This document shows, in pieces, positions 8,882-16,247 of a DNA stretch of 64,000 nt (position 1 is its first letter; each line of letters starts with the position of its first letter). This DNA comes from Azospirillum soli (GTDB lineage: Bacteria; Pseudomonadota; Alphaproteobacteria; Azospirillales; Azospirillaceae). A model generated the notes under the pieces. It searched no databases. It was not told where the DNA came from and worked only from the letters and a program-made list of their open reading frames with translations. Location of the stretch: contig NZ_JAGINQ010000009.1 in the NCBI RefSeq assembly GCF_017876165.1, positions 62,001 to 126,000 on the forward strand, given 5' to 3'. The position numbers were made by a program, and so were the translations under genes.

Positions 8882-10519
8882 TCATTCATCCCCCTCCCAT
8901 TCCTTCTTGCGCAGCTTGTAGCGCTGGACCTTCCCCGTCTCGGTCCTGGGCAGCGCGTCCAGGAACTCCACAGCACGCGGATATTTGTAGGGCGCAATCC
9001 GTTCCTTGACGTAGCCCTGAAGCATTTCCGCCAGTTCGTTGCTGGGCCGCACGCCATCGCGCGGCACGATGAACGCCTTGGGAATGGTGCCGCGCAACGG
9101 ATCGGGCGCAGCAACCACCGCGCATTCCTCCACCGCCTCGTGCCGCAGCAGCAGTTCCTCGACCTCAAGCCCGCTGATCTTGTAACCGGCTGAGACGATC
9201 AGGTCGTCGGTGCGCGCGTGGTACCAGAAGTACCCGTCCTCATCCATGTGGAAGGCGTCGCCGGTCAGATTCCAGCCGCGCTGCACATAATTTTCCTGCC
9301 GGGGATCGTCGAGATAGAGGCATCCCGTCGGCCCGCGCACCGCCAGCCGCCCGACCTGCCCCGGCGGCAGGGGAGTCAGGCTGTCGTCCACGACGCAGGC
9401 CTCGTATCCCGGCACGACCTTCCCCGTCGCCCCCGGCCGGACCGCGCCGGGCGGAGAGTGCAGCACGGCGTTCAGCATCTCCGTCGTGCCGAAGCTGTCC
9501 AGGATCTCCAGTCCCGTCGCGGCTCGCCACGCCTCGAAGGTCGCGGCCGGCAGAGGCTCGCCCGCCGACACGCAGGCGCGCAGGCTTGCCAAGCCCTCGG
9601 CCGCCACGACCTCGCCCTCCAGCATCGTCGTCATGGCGCGGTAGACGGTCGGCACGGTGAACATGACGGTGGCCTTGTGCCGCTGCACCGCTTCCAGCAG
9701 TTGTTCCGGCGTGGACCGGTCGAGCAGCACGACGGAGGCCCCGACCCGCAACGGGAACAGCAGCAGCCCGCCCTGCCCATAGGCGAAGGCAAGGGATGGA
9801 GTTCCGCAGAACACGTCGTCGGCCGTCGTGTGCAACAGGGACTGCGGCGACAGGTCGGCCACCGCCAGCAGGTCGCGGTGGAAGTGCGCCGTCGCCTTCG
9901 GCAGCCCCGTCGTCCCGGATGTGAAGGCGATCAGCGCCACATCATCCCCCGCCGTGTCGGCGGCGGTGAAGCCCGGCGGCTTGTCGGCGGCCCTCGCCTC
10001 CAACTCTCCCCCGTTGAAGCTCAGGACCGGCGTTTCCCCGCGCGCGGCCTCCAGATCGTCCAGGAACCGCGCGTCGCACAGCGCCAGATCGACGGCGGCG
10101 CGCTTCAGAATCGCGTCCAGTTCTACCGCGCGCAGCAACGACATGGTCGGGACGACGACCGCCCCCGCCTTCAGCACCGCCAGCCAGCAGGCAGTGATCA
10201 TCGGGGTGTTCGGGCCGCGCAGCAGCACGCGGTTGCCGGAGACGATGCCGAAGTCCTCCACCAGCACCCGCGCGACGCGGTCCACCGTGTCGCGCATCCG
10301 GCCGTAGCTCCACACCACGTCCCCGCCAGCCACGCCCCCACCAATTACACAGGGGCGTTCGTCCCACCCGCGATCCCGCCAGACGTCCAGCAGGGCGGTG
10401 GCGGCGTTCAGACGCTCGGGATAGGTCAGCTCGGGCCGGTCATAAAGGAAATCGGGTTGTTGCTCCTCCGGAGGCAGGCCGTCGCGGGTGAAGCTGTCGA
10501 TGTGACCGGACTGAGCCAT
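8882..10519 (-). CDS. AMP-binding acyl/aryl-CoA ligase (benzoate/2-aminobenzoate-CoA-ligase-like)
   Basis: A 545-residue adenylate-forming enzyme. The ATP-binding loop 'FTSGTTGLPKATAHFHRD' lies around residue 195, the adenylate motif 'SFGTTEML' around 345, 'RTDDLIVSAGYKISGLEVEE' in the hinge region, and the catalytic lysine motif 'PRTETGKVQRYKLRK' close to the C-terminus. The histidine pair in 'AHFHRD' after the P-loop and the overall N-terminus ('PDFLYDRPELTYPERLNAA') resemble aromatic acid-CoA ligases, so an aromatic carboxylate is the best guess. It lies 3 bp downstream of a MarR-type regulator, which probably controls it in one operon. Confidence 0.86.
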   Translation of the reverse strand: MAQSGHIDSFTRDGLPPEEQQPDFLYDRPELTYPERLNAATALLDVWRDRGWDERPCVIGGGVAGGDVVWSYGRMRDTVDRVARVLVEDFGIVSGNRVLLRGPNTPMITACWLAVLKAGAVVVPTMSLLRAVELDAILKRAAVDLALCDARFLDDLEAARGETPVLSFNGGELEARAADKPPGFTAADTAGDDVALIAFTSGTTGLPKATAHFHRDLLAVADLSPQSLLHTTADDVFCGTPSLAFAYGQGGLLLFPLRVGASVVLLDRSTPEQLLEAVQRHKATVMFTVPTVYRAMTTMLEGEVVAAEGLASLRACVSAGEPLPAATFEAWRAATGLEILDSFGTTEMLNAVLHSPPGAVRPGATGKVVPGYEACVVDDSLTPLPPGQVGRLAVRGPTGCLYLDDPRQENYVQRGWNLTGDAFHMDEDGYFWYHARTDDLIVSAGYKISGLEVEELLLRHEAVEECAVVAAPDPLRGTIPKAFIVPRDGVRPSNELAEMLQGYVKERIAPYKYPRAVEFLDALPRTETGKVQRYKLRKKEWEGDE

Positions 10520-10522
10520 ACG

Positions 10523-11074
10523 CTATCGCCCCCCGTCCCTGTTTCCGCCGCGCGCCGATGTCTTCACCTTGCCCAGCAACCCCATCAACTGCACGACCTC
10601 GTCATGGGACAAGCCGTTGGTCATCTCCGTCAGCCAGCGGCGCTGCGCCGCCGTGATCGCCTGGACGATGGCCCGGCCCTCCGGCTCGATCCGGACCAGT
10701 TGCATGCGCCGGTCGCTGGCGGCGGGCGCCCGCGTCACCAGCCCGTCGCGCAGCAACCGCTCCACGATGCCCGTGACGTTGCCGTTGGTGACCATCAACC
10801 GTTTCGACAGTTCTCCCATGGTCAGCCCCTCGGGCGACCGGTCGAGCAGCGACAGAACGTCGAAGCGGGGCTGCGTCGTGCCGAATTCCTGGCGCAGCCG
10901 GCTGCGCAGCCGGGCGCCGATCAGGACGGCGCACGCCGAGAGGCGCAACCACAGGCGCATCTCCGGGGAGGCGGCGAGATCGGCCGCGGCCTCCACATCG
11001 ACCGATGCGTCCCCCGGCGCCTCGGCCGAACACTCGGCCGGTGCGAAGGTGGATCCCTTCACGGTCTGTCTCAC
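10523..11074 (-). CDS. MarR-family transcriptional regulator
   Basis: The protein has 183 residues: about 45 poorly conserved N-terminal residues, then a winged-helix MarR core. The recognition region 'TMGELSKRLMVTNGNVTGIVERLLRDGLV' (around residues 95-123) is followed by the wing 'RAPAASDRRMQLVRIEPEG' with the typical DRR signature. MarR proteins of this kind near aryl-CoA ligases usually bind the acyl-CoA product or the aromatic acid and derepress the operon. It is the first gene of a two-gene minus-strand unit with the downstream ligase (gap 3 bp). Confidence 0.9.
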   Translation of the reverse strand: MRQTVKGSTFAPAECSAEAPGDASVDVEAAADLAASPEMRLWLRLSACAVLIGARLRSRLRQEFGTTQPRFDVLSLLDRSPEGLTMGELSKRLMVTNGNVTGIVERLLRDGLVTRAPAASDRRMQLVRIEPEGRAIVQAITAAQRRWLTEMTNGLSHDEVVQLMGLLGKVKTSARGGNRDGGR

Positions 11075-11214
11075 TCCCTTTGAGGGGCGTCCGCCGCGCG
11101 GCGTCCCTTCTTGTATGGATTCATTACTGTAGTGCGCTGCTCAGCCTTTGAGCCATGCAACGACAGAATGGTGGGTGCACAAGCAATCACCGTTTACGCT
11201 GGGAGGGTGGGCGC

Positions 11215-11751
11215 TCACGCGCCAGCGCTGAGGTACAGGTCGATTTCCGCCTGCTCCATGACGTGGGCGGTGCCGTGGATGATGCCGTTGGCGACCTGGA
11301 TGATGCGGTGGATCATCGCCACCGAAGTCTGGCAATCCAGGCGCAGCTTGTCCGTCATGCCGTCCTGGATGTCGGCCCCGATCCGGTCCAGCGTGTGGCG
11401 GATCACCTGATGGGCCTGGGCGATGGTGTCCTCGAAGGGGCGCTTGAACTTGCTCGGCACATGTTCGTACGCCTCAATCGCCAGGTCCTTGTCGGAAAAG
11501 CCGCTGTCGCGAAAATGCTCGGCATAGCTCTTGGGCTGCCAGATCAGGCACTCCTCCAGCATGTCCGGCATGTCCGGAATCATCTCGATCAGCATCACGA
11601 TCTCGTTGAAGTGATTGAGATAATCGGTCGCCAGCAGGGTCTTGTCGGAGATGTTGGTGCCCTTCACGCGCTGACGCCACGCCAGGAAGTCGGCCAACTC
11701 GTCCGGCGGAATGCCGTTGGTCATGGACGGGTCGAACTCTTGGTCTTCCAT
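11215..11751 (-). CDS. Conserved-looking hypothetical helical protein
   Basis: I do not recognise this family. From the ATG at 11751 the protein has 178 residues, is acidic, lacks a signal peptide or membrane segments, and is predicted mostly helical. Notable stretches are 'NHFNEIVMLIEMIPDMPDMLEE' and a histidine-containing helix 'TSVAMIHRIIQVANGIIHG'. A longer GTG start at 11790 is possible; neither start has a clear ribosome site. Codon use matches the surrounding genes, supporting a real gene. It is separated from marR by 140 bp and lies at the edge of the dyad-rich region upstream of phyR. Confidence 0.7.
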   Translation of the reverse strand: MEDQEFDPSMTNGIPPDELADFLAWRQRVKGTNISDKTLLATDYLNHFNEIVMLIEMIPDMPDMLEECLIWQPKSYAEHFRDSGFSDKDLAIEAYEHVPSKFKRPFEDTIAQAHQVIRHTLDRIGADIQDGMTDKLRLDCQTSVAMIHRIIQVANGIIHGTAHVMEQAEIDLYLSAGA

Positions 11752-11981
11752 ACGCGGTTCCGAATCCAAACGACAACGGGCGGGCAGCACCGTGGGACGG
11801 GAGATCTGTCAGTAATGCCCCGCAATCCAGCGCGCAAGCGTGCGCGAGCAACCGGCGCGCTGCAAGCGGCAAAAAAATTGCCGCCCCCACGGTTCCCAAA
11901 GAGGGGCGTGGGCGGCGGCTTCAGGAACTGGCGGTTCAGGGAGGAATCACACCATTGCCCCAAGAACACTCCCTTTTCCCG

Positions 11982-12023
11982 TTTGTTCCCGCACGCTTCG
12001 CATGTGCGGTATGCGGGAACGAA
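11982..12023. repeat. Inverted repeat with 12-bp arms (one mismatch)
   Basis: TTTGTTCCCGCA (11982-11993) and TGCGGGAACGAA (12012-12023) are complementary except for one position, with an 18-nt spacer. The arms contain GGGAAC, which resembles the -35 half of general-stress promoters. On the minus strand GGAAC (11989-11985) is followed after 16 nt by TGTT (11968-11965), a near match to GGAAC-N16-CGTT, so a leftward EcfG-type promoter is possible but unproven. Confidence 0.4.
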
Positions 12024-12035
12024 TCCGGCTGGACG

Positions 12036-12070
12036 AAAAAGCGCCGCCACCGGGGGAATGGTGACGGCGC
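12036..12070 (-). terminator. Leftward intrinsic terminator with no upstream gene
   Basis: GCGCCGCCACC (12041-12051) pairs with GGTGACGGCGC (12060-12070) with one mismatch. Read on the minus strand the stem is followed directly by five Ts (12040-12036), the form of an intrinsic terminator. No minus-strand protein gene lies upstream of it between here and phyR, so it may end a small RNA or antisense transcript. Confidence 0.5.
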
Positions 12071-12290
12071 GCAGTCTTGGGAACACTCGCCATAACCCCA
12101 TCGCGATCCGCGTCGGGGCGCAATACCAGAGTGACGGGATAAGTCTTTCACAAGCGTTAAGGCGGCGCACCGCGCCCGTTCCCGTGCGAGCCGCTCATCG
12201 CGCAATCGAAAGGGGATATCCGAAATACACTAACCGGTCCGAGGTAACCCGCTCCAGCTATCACCAATAACCCTTTTGAATTCACTCCTG

Positions 12291-12313
12291 ATATGGCGCG
12301 AACTGCGCCATAT
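12291..12313. promoter_or_regulatory. Perfect 9-5-9 inverted repeat upstream of phyR
   Basis: ATATGGCGC (12291-12299) and GCGCCATAT (12305-12313) are perfect reverse complements around GAACT, about 100 bp before the phyR start. A second smaller dyad, TTGGAA (12324-12329) with TTCCAA (12338-12343), follows. The form suggests a dimeric repressor or activator site; the binding protein is unknown. Confidence 0.5.
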
Positions 12314-12411
12314 GAACTTAACCTTGGAAGCAACAAATTCCAATTTCTCTTGCCACGAAGAACCGCGGCGGTGCCCAGCCAACCGCTTTGCAGAGAGGTA
12401 CGGGGAGAGTC

Positions 12412-13224
12412 ATGGATCAAAACACCCGCCACCTGATGGAGCATCTGCCCTATCTGCGCCGATACGCCCGTGCCCTGACCGGCGGGCCGGCTCAGGGTGA
12501 TGCCCTGGTGACGCGCACACTGGAATGGTGCCTGGAGGACAAGGGCGCCCAAGCCGGAACCGACCAGACCGGAGCCGATCTGTCACGCGGCGCCCTGTAC
12601 CGACATCTGAACCACCTCCAGGACAGCGCCGGCCAATCGGCGACGCGCGTTTCCCGACACCCGGTCGAGGCGGCGTTGTACAGCCTGGACGAATCCGACC
12701 GCCGCCTTTACCTGCTGGTCAATCTGGAGGATCTGCCACTCGCCGACGCCGCCTCGGTCCTGGAAATGCCGCCGGAAGAGGCGGTGGAGCGTCTGAACCG
12801 TGCCCGCGAGAGGGTGCGCGACCGGTTGACCGCCACGATCCTGATCGTGGAGGACGATGCGATCATCGCCTTTGATCTGGCGGAGACCGTGCGTGGCATG
12901 GGCCACACCGTGTGCGGCAACGCCGCCACCATGGACGAAGCTCTGGCGCTGGCCGCCGAACACAACCCGACGCTGGCGCTGATGGACATCCGCCTTGCCG
13001 AGGGCGACAACGGCATCGAGGTCGCCCGCGAACTGCGCCGCCAGCGTTTCCTGCCGGTGATCTTCGTGACCGCCTTTCCGGACGAGCTGTCCAAGCGCGG
13101 CCTGGAGCATCTGGGGCCGGTGATCCCCAAGCCCTTCACCCGCGAGCAGATCGAGCAGGCGATCACCCGCGCCGTCTTCACCCCCCACCCCGAGGAAGCG
13201 AAGATGGCGCTGGGGCCGCACTGA
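12412..13224 (+). CDS. phyR: PhyR-type response regulator (sigma-like domain plus receiver)
   Basis: PhyR is the anti-anti-sigma factor of the alphaproteobacterial general stress response: once phosphorylated, its sigma-like domain binds NepR and frees the sigma factor EcfG. The 270 residues comprise an ECF-sigma-like region (residues 1-135, with 'LPYLRRYARALTG' and the sigma4-like 'EDLPLADAASVLEMPPEEAVERL') and a receiver domain (142-262) with 'VEDDAIIAFDLAE', phosphoacceptor aspartate in 'LMDIRLAEGDNG' around 191, 'VTAFPDE' and the conserved lysine in 'VIPKPFT'. The ATG at 12412 has GGGGAGAG just upstream. Unusually, nepR and ecfG are not adjacent. Confidence 0.93.
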   Translation: MDQNTRHLMEHLPYLRRYARALTGGPAQGDALVTRTLEWCLEDKGAQAGTDQTGADLSRGALYRHLNHLQDSAGQSATRVSRHPVEAALYSLDESDRRLYLLVNLEDLPLADAASVLEMPPEEAVERLNRARERVRDRLTATILIVEDDAIIAFDLAETVRGMGHTVCGNAATMDEALALAAEHNPTLALMDIRLAEGDNGIEVARELRRQRFLPVIFVTAFPDELSKRGLEHLGPVIPKPFTREQIEQAITRAVFTPHPEEAKMALGPH

Positions 13225-13259
13225 GCCGACGGTGATGGCCCGCCGGTGAGGACCCTGGG

Positions 13260-14126
13260 TTACTTGAACACCACCGTCTTGTTGCCGTTCAGCAGCACAC
13301 GGTGTTCAACGTGGTAACGGACCGCCCGCGCGAGCACGATGTTCTCGATGTCGCGCCCGATGGCCACCAGGTCGTCGGGCGTCATGGTGTGGTCCACGCG
13401 CTCCGCCTCCTGCTCGATGATCGGCCCCTCGTCGAGGTTGGACGTCACGTAATGCGCCGTGGCGCCGATCAGCTTCACGCCGCGCGCGTGCGCCTGATGG
13501 TACGGCTTGGCGCCCTTGAAGCTCGGCAGGAAGGAGTGGTGGATATTGATGACCCGCCCGGCCATCCGCTGGCACAGCGCCGGCGACAGCACCTGCATGT
13601 AGCGGGCAAGCACCACGAGATCGACGTTTTCCTGTTCGACGATCTCCAGCAGGCGGGCCTCCTGCTGGGCCTTGGACTCGTTGGTCACCGGCAGATAATG
13701 GAACGGAATGTTGTGCCACGCCGCCAGCTGATAGAAGTCGCGGTGGTTGGAGACGATCGCCGGGATCTCGATGGGCAGATAGCCGGTTCGGTAGCGGTAC
13801 AGCAGATCGTTCAGGCAGTGGCCGAACTTCGACACCATGATCAGCACGCGCTGGCGCCGGCTGGCGTCGTGCAGCTTCCAGGTCATGGCGAAGCGCTTGG
13901 CCACCTCCTCCGCGAAGGCCGCCTCCAGCTCCGACTGCGACGGTCCACCGGCCGCGGCCGAGAAATGGATGCGCAGGAAGAACAGGCCCGAGACGCGATC
14001 GCCGAACTGCGCGCTGTCGATGATGTTGCACGACCGCTCGGCCAGGAATCCGGACACCGCATAGACGATGCCCACCGTATCGGGACACGAGATGGTCAGG
14101 ATGTAGTCGGAAGCGGTCTCGGACAT
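13260..14126 (-). CDS. purU: Formyltetrahydrofolate deformylase
   Basis: PurU hydrolyses 10-formyltetrahydrofolate to formate and tetrahydrofolate, balancing one-carbon pools and feeding PurT-type purine synthesis. The 288 residues have an N-terminal ACT domain (1-85, 'LTISCPDTVGIVYAVSGFLAE') and a formyltransferase-like catalytic domain with 'VINIHHSFLPSFKGAKPYHQA' around 185-205 and 'LDEGPIIEQE' around 229-238, giving the Asn-His-Asp triad. It converges on phyR with a 35-bp gap. Confidence 0.96.
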   Translation of the reverse strand: MSETASDYILTISCPDTVGIVYAVSGFLAERSCNIIDSAQFGDRVSGLFFLRIHFSAAAGGPSQSELEAAFAEEVAKRFAMTWKLHDASRRQRVLIMVSKFGHCLNDLLYRYRTGYLPIEIPAIVSNHRDFYQLAAWHNIPFHYLPVTNESKAQQEARLLEIVEQENVDLVVLARYMQVLSPALCQRMAGRVINIHHSFLPSFKGAKPYHQAHARGVKLIGATAHYVTSNLDEGPIIEQEAERVDHTMTPDDLVAIGRDIENIVLARAVRYHVEHRVLLNGNKTVVFK

Positions 14127-14277
14127 GCGCGCCTACCGTTGCGGGCAAAAATTGGGGGCGAGTTCCCTAGCATGAACCTCCGCCGGATGCACCCGGCAAT
14201 CGCTTTGGCGGCAATCACATTGGCAGCTTTTGGTAAAGACTTTCATGGCACACTGACGACCTCGACCGGAGAGGTGC

Positions 14278-14667
14278 ATGATGACCATGGGCGGCAAGAT
14301 CATCGGCGAGTACGCCAAGGGCAAGGTGGACAAGCTCCTAACGCCGGAAGCGGCCGACAGCACGTCGCGCCACCGCATCCGGCATTTCCTGGAGAACATG
14401 GAGGCGGCCGTCCTGGAGGCCAACTGCGAGGTCATCGGGCGCGAGATCCCGCATCTCAACCAGGAATCCTTCCTGCGCATGGCGGTCCGCGTGGCCGAAT
14501 TGCGGGCCGACTACATCCGCGCTGGCCTGAAGGCGACCGAAGCCCGTCACCCTGCCCCCGCGGCCATTGAGGAGTTGGCCCGCATCCGCAAGGCCTACGA
14601 GGAGATGCAGGCGGTCTTCGACGCCGCCGAACGCATCATCGAACGCGGCTACGTGAAGCTGGGATAA
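14278..14667 (+). CDS. Hypothetical helical protein
   Basis: The family is not recognised. The 129-residue protein has no signal peptide or membrane segment and is predicted almost wholly helical, with charged stretches such as 'ENMEAAVLEANCEVIGREIP' and 'RIRKAYEEMQAVFDAAERII'. ATGs at 14278 and 14281 both follow GGAGAGG at about 8-11 nt, so translation is well supported. Coding-type GC periodicity also supports a real gene. It stands alone between divergent purU and the convergent 55-residue gene. Confidence 0.75.
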   Translation: MMTMGGKIIGEYAKGKVDKLLTPEAADSTSRHRIRHFLENMEAAVLEANCEVIGREIPHLNQESFLRMAVRVAELRADYIRAGLKATEARHPAPAAIEELARIRKAYEEMQAVFDAAERIIERGYVKLG

Positions 14668-14683
14668 AAAGCCAATGCCCCTT

Positions 14684-14696
14684 CCCGCTTCGCGGG
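14684..14696. repeat. Short GC-rich hairpin of the CCC...GGGAGAGGG type
   Basis: CCCGC (14684-14688) and GCGGG (14692-14696) pair around TTC just after the stop at 14667. The surrounding sequence 'cccttcccgc..gcgggagaggg' resembles other intergenic hairpins in this window (27270-27306, 37477-37513). It could help terminate the upstream gene, but no T-run follows. Confidence 0.35.
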
Positions 14697-14809
14697 AGAG
14701 GGAGAATTGCGCCGGACCAGTTCGGATCCTGGTTCTTGGAGATCACCCGCAAGCAGCGCGGGCGAAATGCCGCCGTTTCCAAAGTCGTGCCTGTTTCCGT
14801 TTGATGACA

Positions 14810-14842
14810 AAACCCCTCCCTGGCATCGCCGGAGAGGGGTTT
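14810..14842. terminator. Probable bidirectional terminator
   Basis: AAACCCCTC (14810-14818) pairs perfectly with GAGGGGTTT (14834-14842) around a 15-nt loop, between two convergent genes (14278-14667 plus, 14876-15043 minus). The A/T ends of the stem give short U tracts in both directions. Confidence 0.5.
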
Positions 14843-14875
14843 GCAAATTCCACGCTTTGAGATCGAAAATGTCCG

Positions 14876-15043
14876 TCAGACGTCGCGAAAGTGTTCCAGT
14901 TCGCGCCGAAGGCTTGTCGCCTCCTGCTTCAAGGCAACCAGACGACCAACATCAGGAGCCGGGCTGCGCTCTTCCTTTTCGAGCTCACCCTCGACCTCTT
15001 GCTGCTCCTGCCGGATGATGTTGAACAGGGCTTTTCTCAACAT
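14876..15043 (-). CDS. Small 55-residue coiled-coil-like protein
   Basis: This short gene is easily missed. The minus strand has ATG at 15043 preceded by a strong GGGAGG ribosome site 6-7 nt upstream, and runs 55 codons to TGA at 14876. The protein starts 'MLRKALFNIIRQEQQEVE' and ends 'LRRELEHFRDV'. It is highly charged, rich in Glu, Gln, Arg and Leu, lacks a signal peptide, and looks like two amphipathic helices joined by an 'ERSPAPDVG' linker. A perfect 14-bp palindrome lies 20 nt upstream of the start. Function unknown; a small regulatory or scaffold protein is possible. Confidence 0.65.
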   Translation of the reverse strand: MLRKALFNIIRQEQQEVEGELEKEERSPAPDVGRLVALKQEATSLRRELEHFRDV

Positions 15044-15063
15044 CGCGACCTCCCAAGCTTATT

Positions 15064-15077
15064 GCTAAAATTTTAGC
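15064..15077. promoter_or_regulatory. 14-bp perfect palindrome upstream of the 55-residue gene
   Basis: GCTAAAATTTTAGC is a perfect palindrome placed between the small minus-strand gene (start 15043) and the divergent amidase gene (start 15272). Its position next to the ribosome site of the small gene suggests an operator overlapping that gene's promoter or leader. The binding factor is unknown. Confidence 0.5.
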
Positions 15078-15271
15078 GCTTTCGGCGAGTATCTTCAAGC
15101 AAGCAGTGGATTGAGTCGAATCTTCATCCGGCCATGCCCGGGTGTATGAAAATCTTCCCTGCGCCATTGGTGGGGATTACCACCTTCGTCCCTTGACAAC
15201 CCTTTTTCGCGCACCCATTGGTTAACGCGGACGAGACGCCGCCGGCCTGAACGCGGCGGAGCTTGGGGCTC

Positions 15272-16072
15272 ATGGAACGCAGACACTTCCTCCACCTCGC
15301 GCTGTCGCTCCCCCTTCTTGGAAGCGGCGTGCTGCTGCCCTCCGCATCCCTGGCGGCGGAGAAGACGGCCGCCCGCCCGCCGGCGCGGCGGCGGCTGATC
15401 ATGCTCGACCCCGGCCACGGCGGCATCGACCCCGGCGCCATCGGCACGCGCGGCACGAAGGAAAAGGACGTCACCCTCGACATTGCGCGGGAAGTGATGC
15501 GCCTGCTCTCCACCCGGCACAAGGTCGACGCCAAGCTGACCCGCCAGGACGACCGCTTCCTGGCCCTGGACGAGCGCGTGGATATGGCGCGGGAGTCGCG
15601 CGCGGACCTGTTCGTGTCCATCCACGCCGACAGCGCCCCCAACCGCGAGGCGCGCGGCCTGTCTGCCTACACATTGTCCGAAAAAGGTTCCGATGCTTTC
15701 GCCGCCGCCCTGGCCCATCAGGAGAACCAGGTGGACCGGTTGGGCGGGGCCGATCTGAAGGGCACCAAGAAGGTGGTCAAGGACATCCTCCTCGACCTCA
15801 CCGCCCGCCACACCAAACACGCCTCGCTGGTCGCCCGCCACACCATCGTGAAGGGGGTTGGCAAGGACCTCCGCCTGCTCGACAACCCCATGCGATCCGC
15901 TAACTTTGCCGTGCTTAAGGCGCCGGACATCCCCTCCGTCCTTCTTGAGACCGGATTCCTATCAAACCCCCACGATGAGGAGATCCTGCGCGACGCCAAG
16001 GCGCGACGTACGGTCGCACGGGTGCTCGCGCGGGAACTGGCGGGCATCGTGTCCCGCGCCCCCTTCGCCTGA
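15272..16072 (+). CDS. N-acetylmuramoyl-L-alanine amidase (Amidase_3)
   Basis: A periplasmic zinc amidase that cleaves the peptide from MurNAc in peptidoglycan, usually in cell separation. The 266 residues start with a signal peptide ending near 'SASLAAEK' (residue 29), preceded by the basic 'MERRHF'. The catalytic domain shows 'LDPGHGGIDPGA' (around 44-55, zinc His), 'FVSIHADSAPN' (second His) and 'VLLETGFLSNP' (around 223-233, catalytic Glu). No AMIN targeting domain is present, so it is a short amidase. The ATG at 15272 has GGAG about 10 nt upstream; an in-frame TTG at 15263 is less likely. Confidence 0.92.
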   Translation: MERRHFLHLALSLPLLGSGVLLPSASLAAEKTAARPPARRRLIMLDPGHGGIDPGAIGTRGTKEKDVTLDIAREVMRLLSTRHKVDAKLTRQDDRFLALDERVDMARESRADLFVSIHADSAPNREARGLSAYTLSEKGSDAFAAALAHQENQVDRLGGADLKGTKKVVKDILLDLTARHTKHASLVARHTIVKGVGKDLRLLDNPMRSANFAVLKAPDIPSVLLETGFLSNPHDEEILRDAKARRTVARVLARELAGIVSRAPFA

Positions 16073-16247
16073 CCGTCCACGTGATTGCGGCCTTCGCAGC
16101 CGCAGCGAGTGCAACATTCGTGCATCACCCTGGAATAAAAAGACGATGACGCGTAAAAGCCCCCAGAATCCCCATTGCCAACGCGCCCGCAGCATGACTT
16201 TTTCCCGCCGCTCGCCCCTTTGGCGGGCTGGGGGACGGAGGCAGAGC

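Larger units (their letters stand above)
11752..12411. other. 660-bp non-coding region with several inverted repeats
   Basis: No convincing gene is seen on either strand. The region holds a hairpin GCGGCAA/TTGCCGC (11866-11884), a 12-bp-arm inverted repeat (11982-12023), a leftward intrinsic terminator (12036-12070) and two dyads close to phyR (12291-12313 and 12324-12343). It is expected to hold the promoters of the 11215-11751 gene (leftward) and phyR (rightward). NepR, usually beside PhyR, is not encoded here. Confidence 0.6.

Noticed and set aside
12157-12552. Minus-strand open frame of 131 codons across the phyR start
   Set aside because: No ribosome site, overlaps the phyR coding start and shows no recognisable composition; not NepR.
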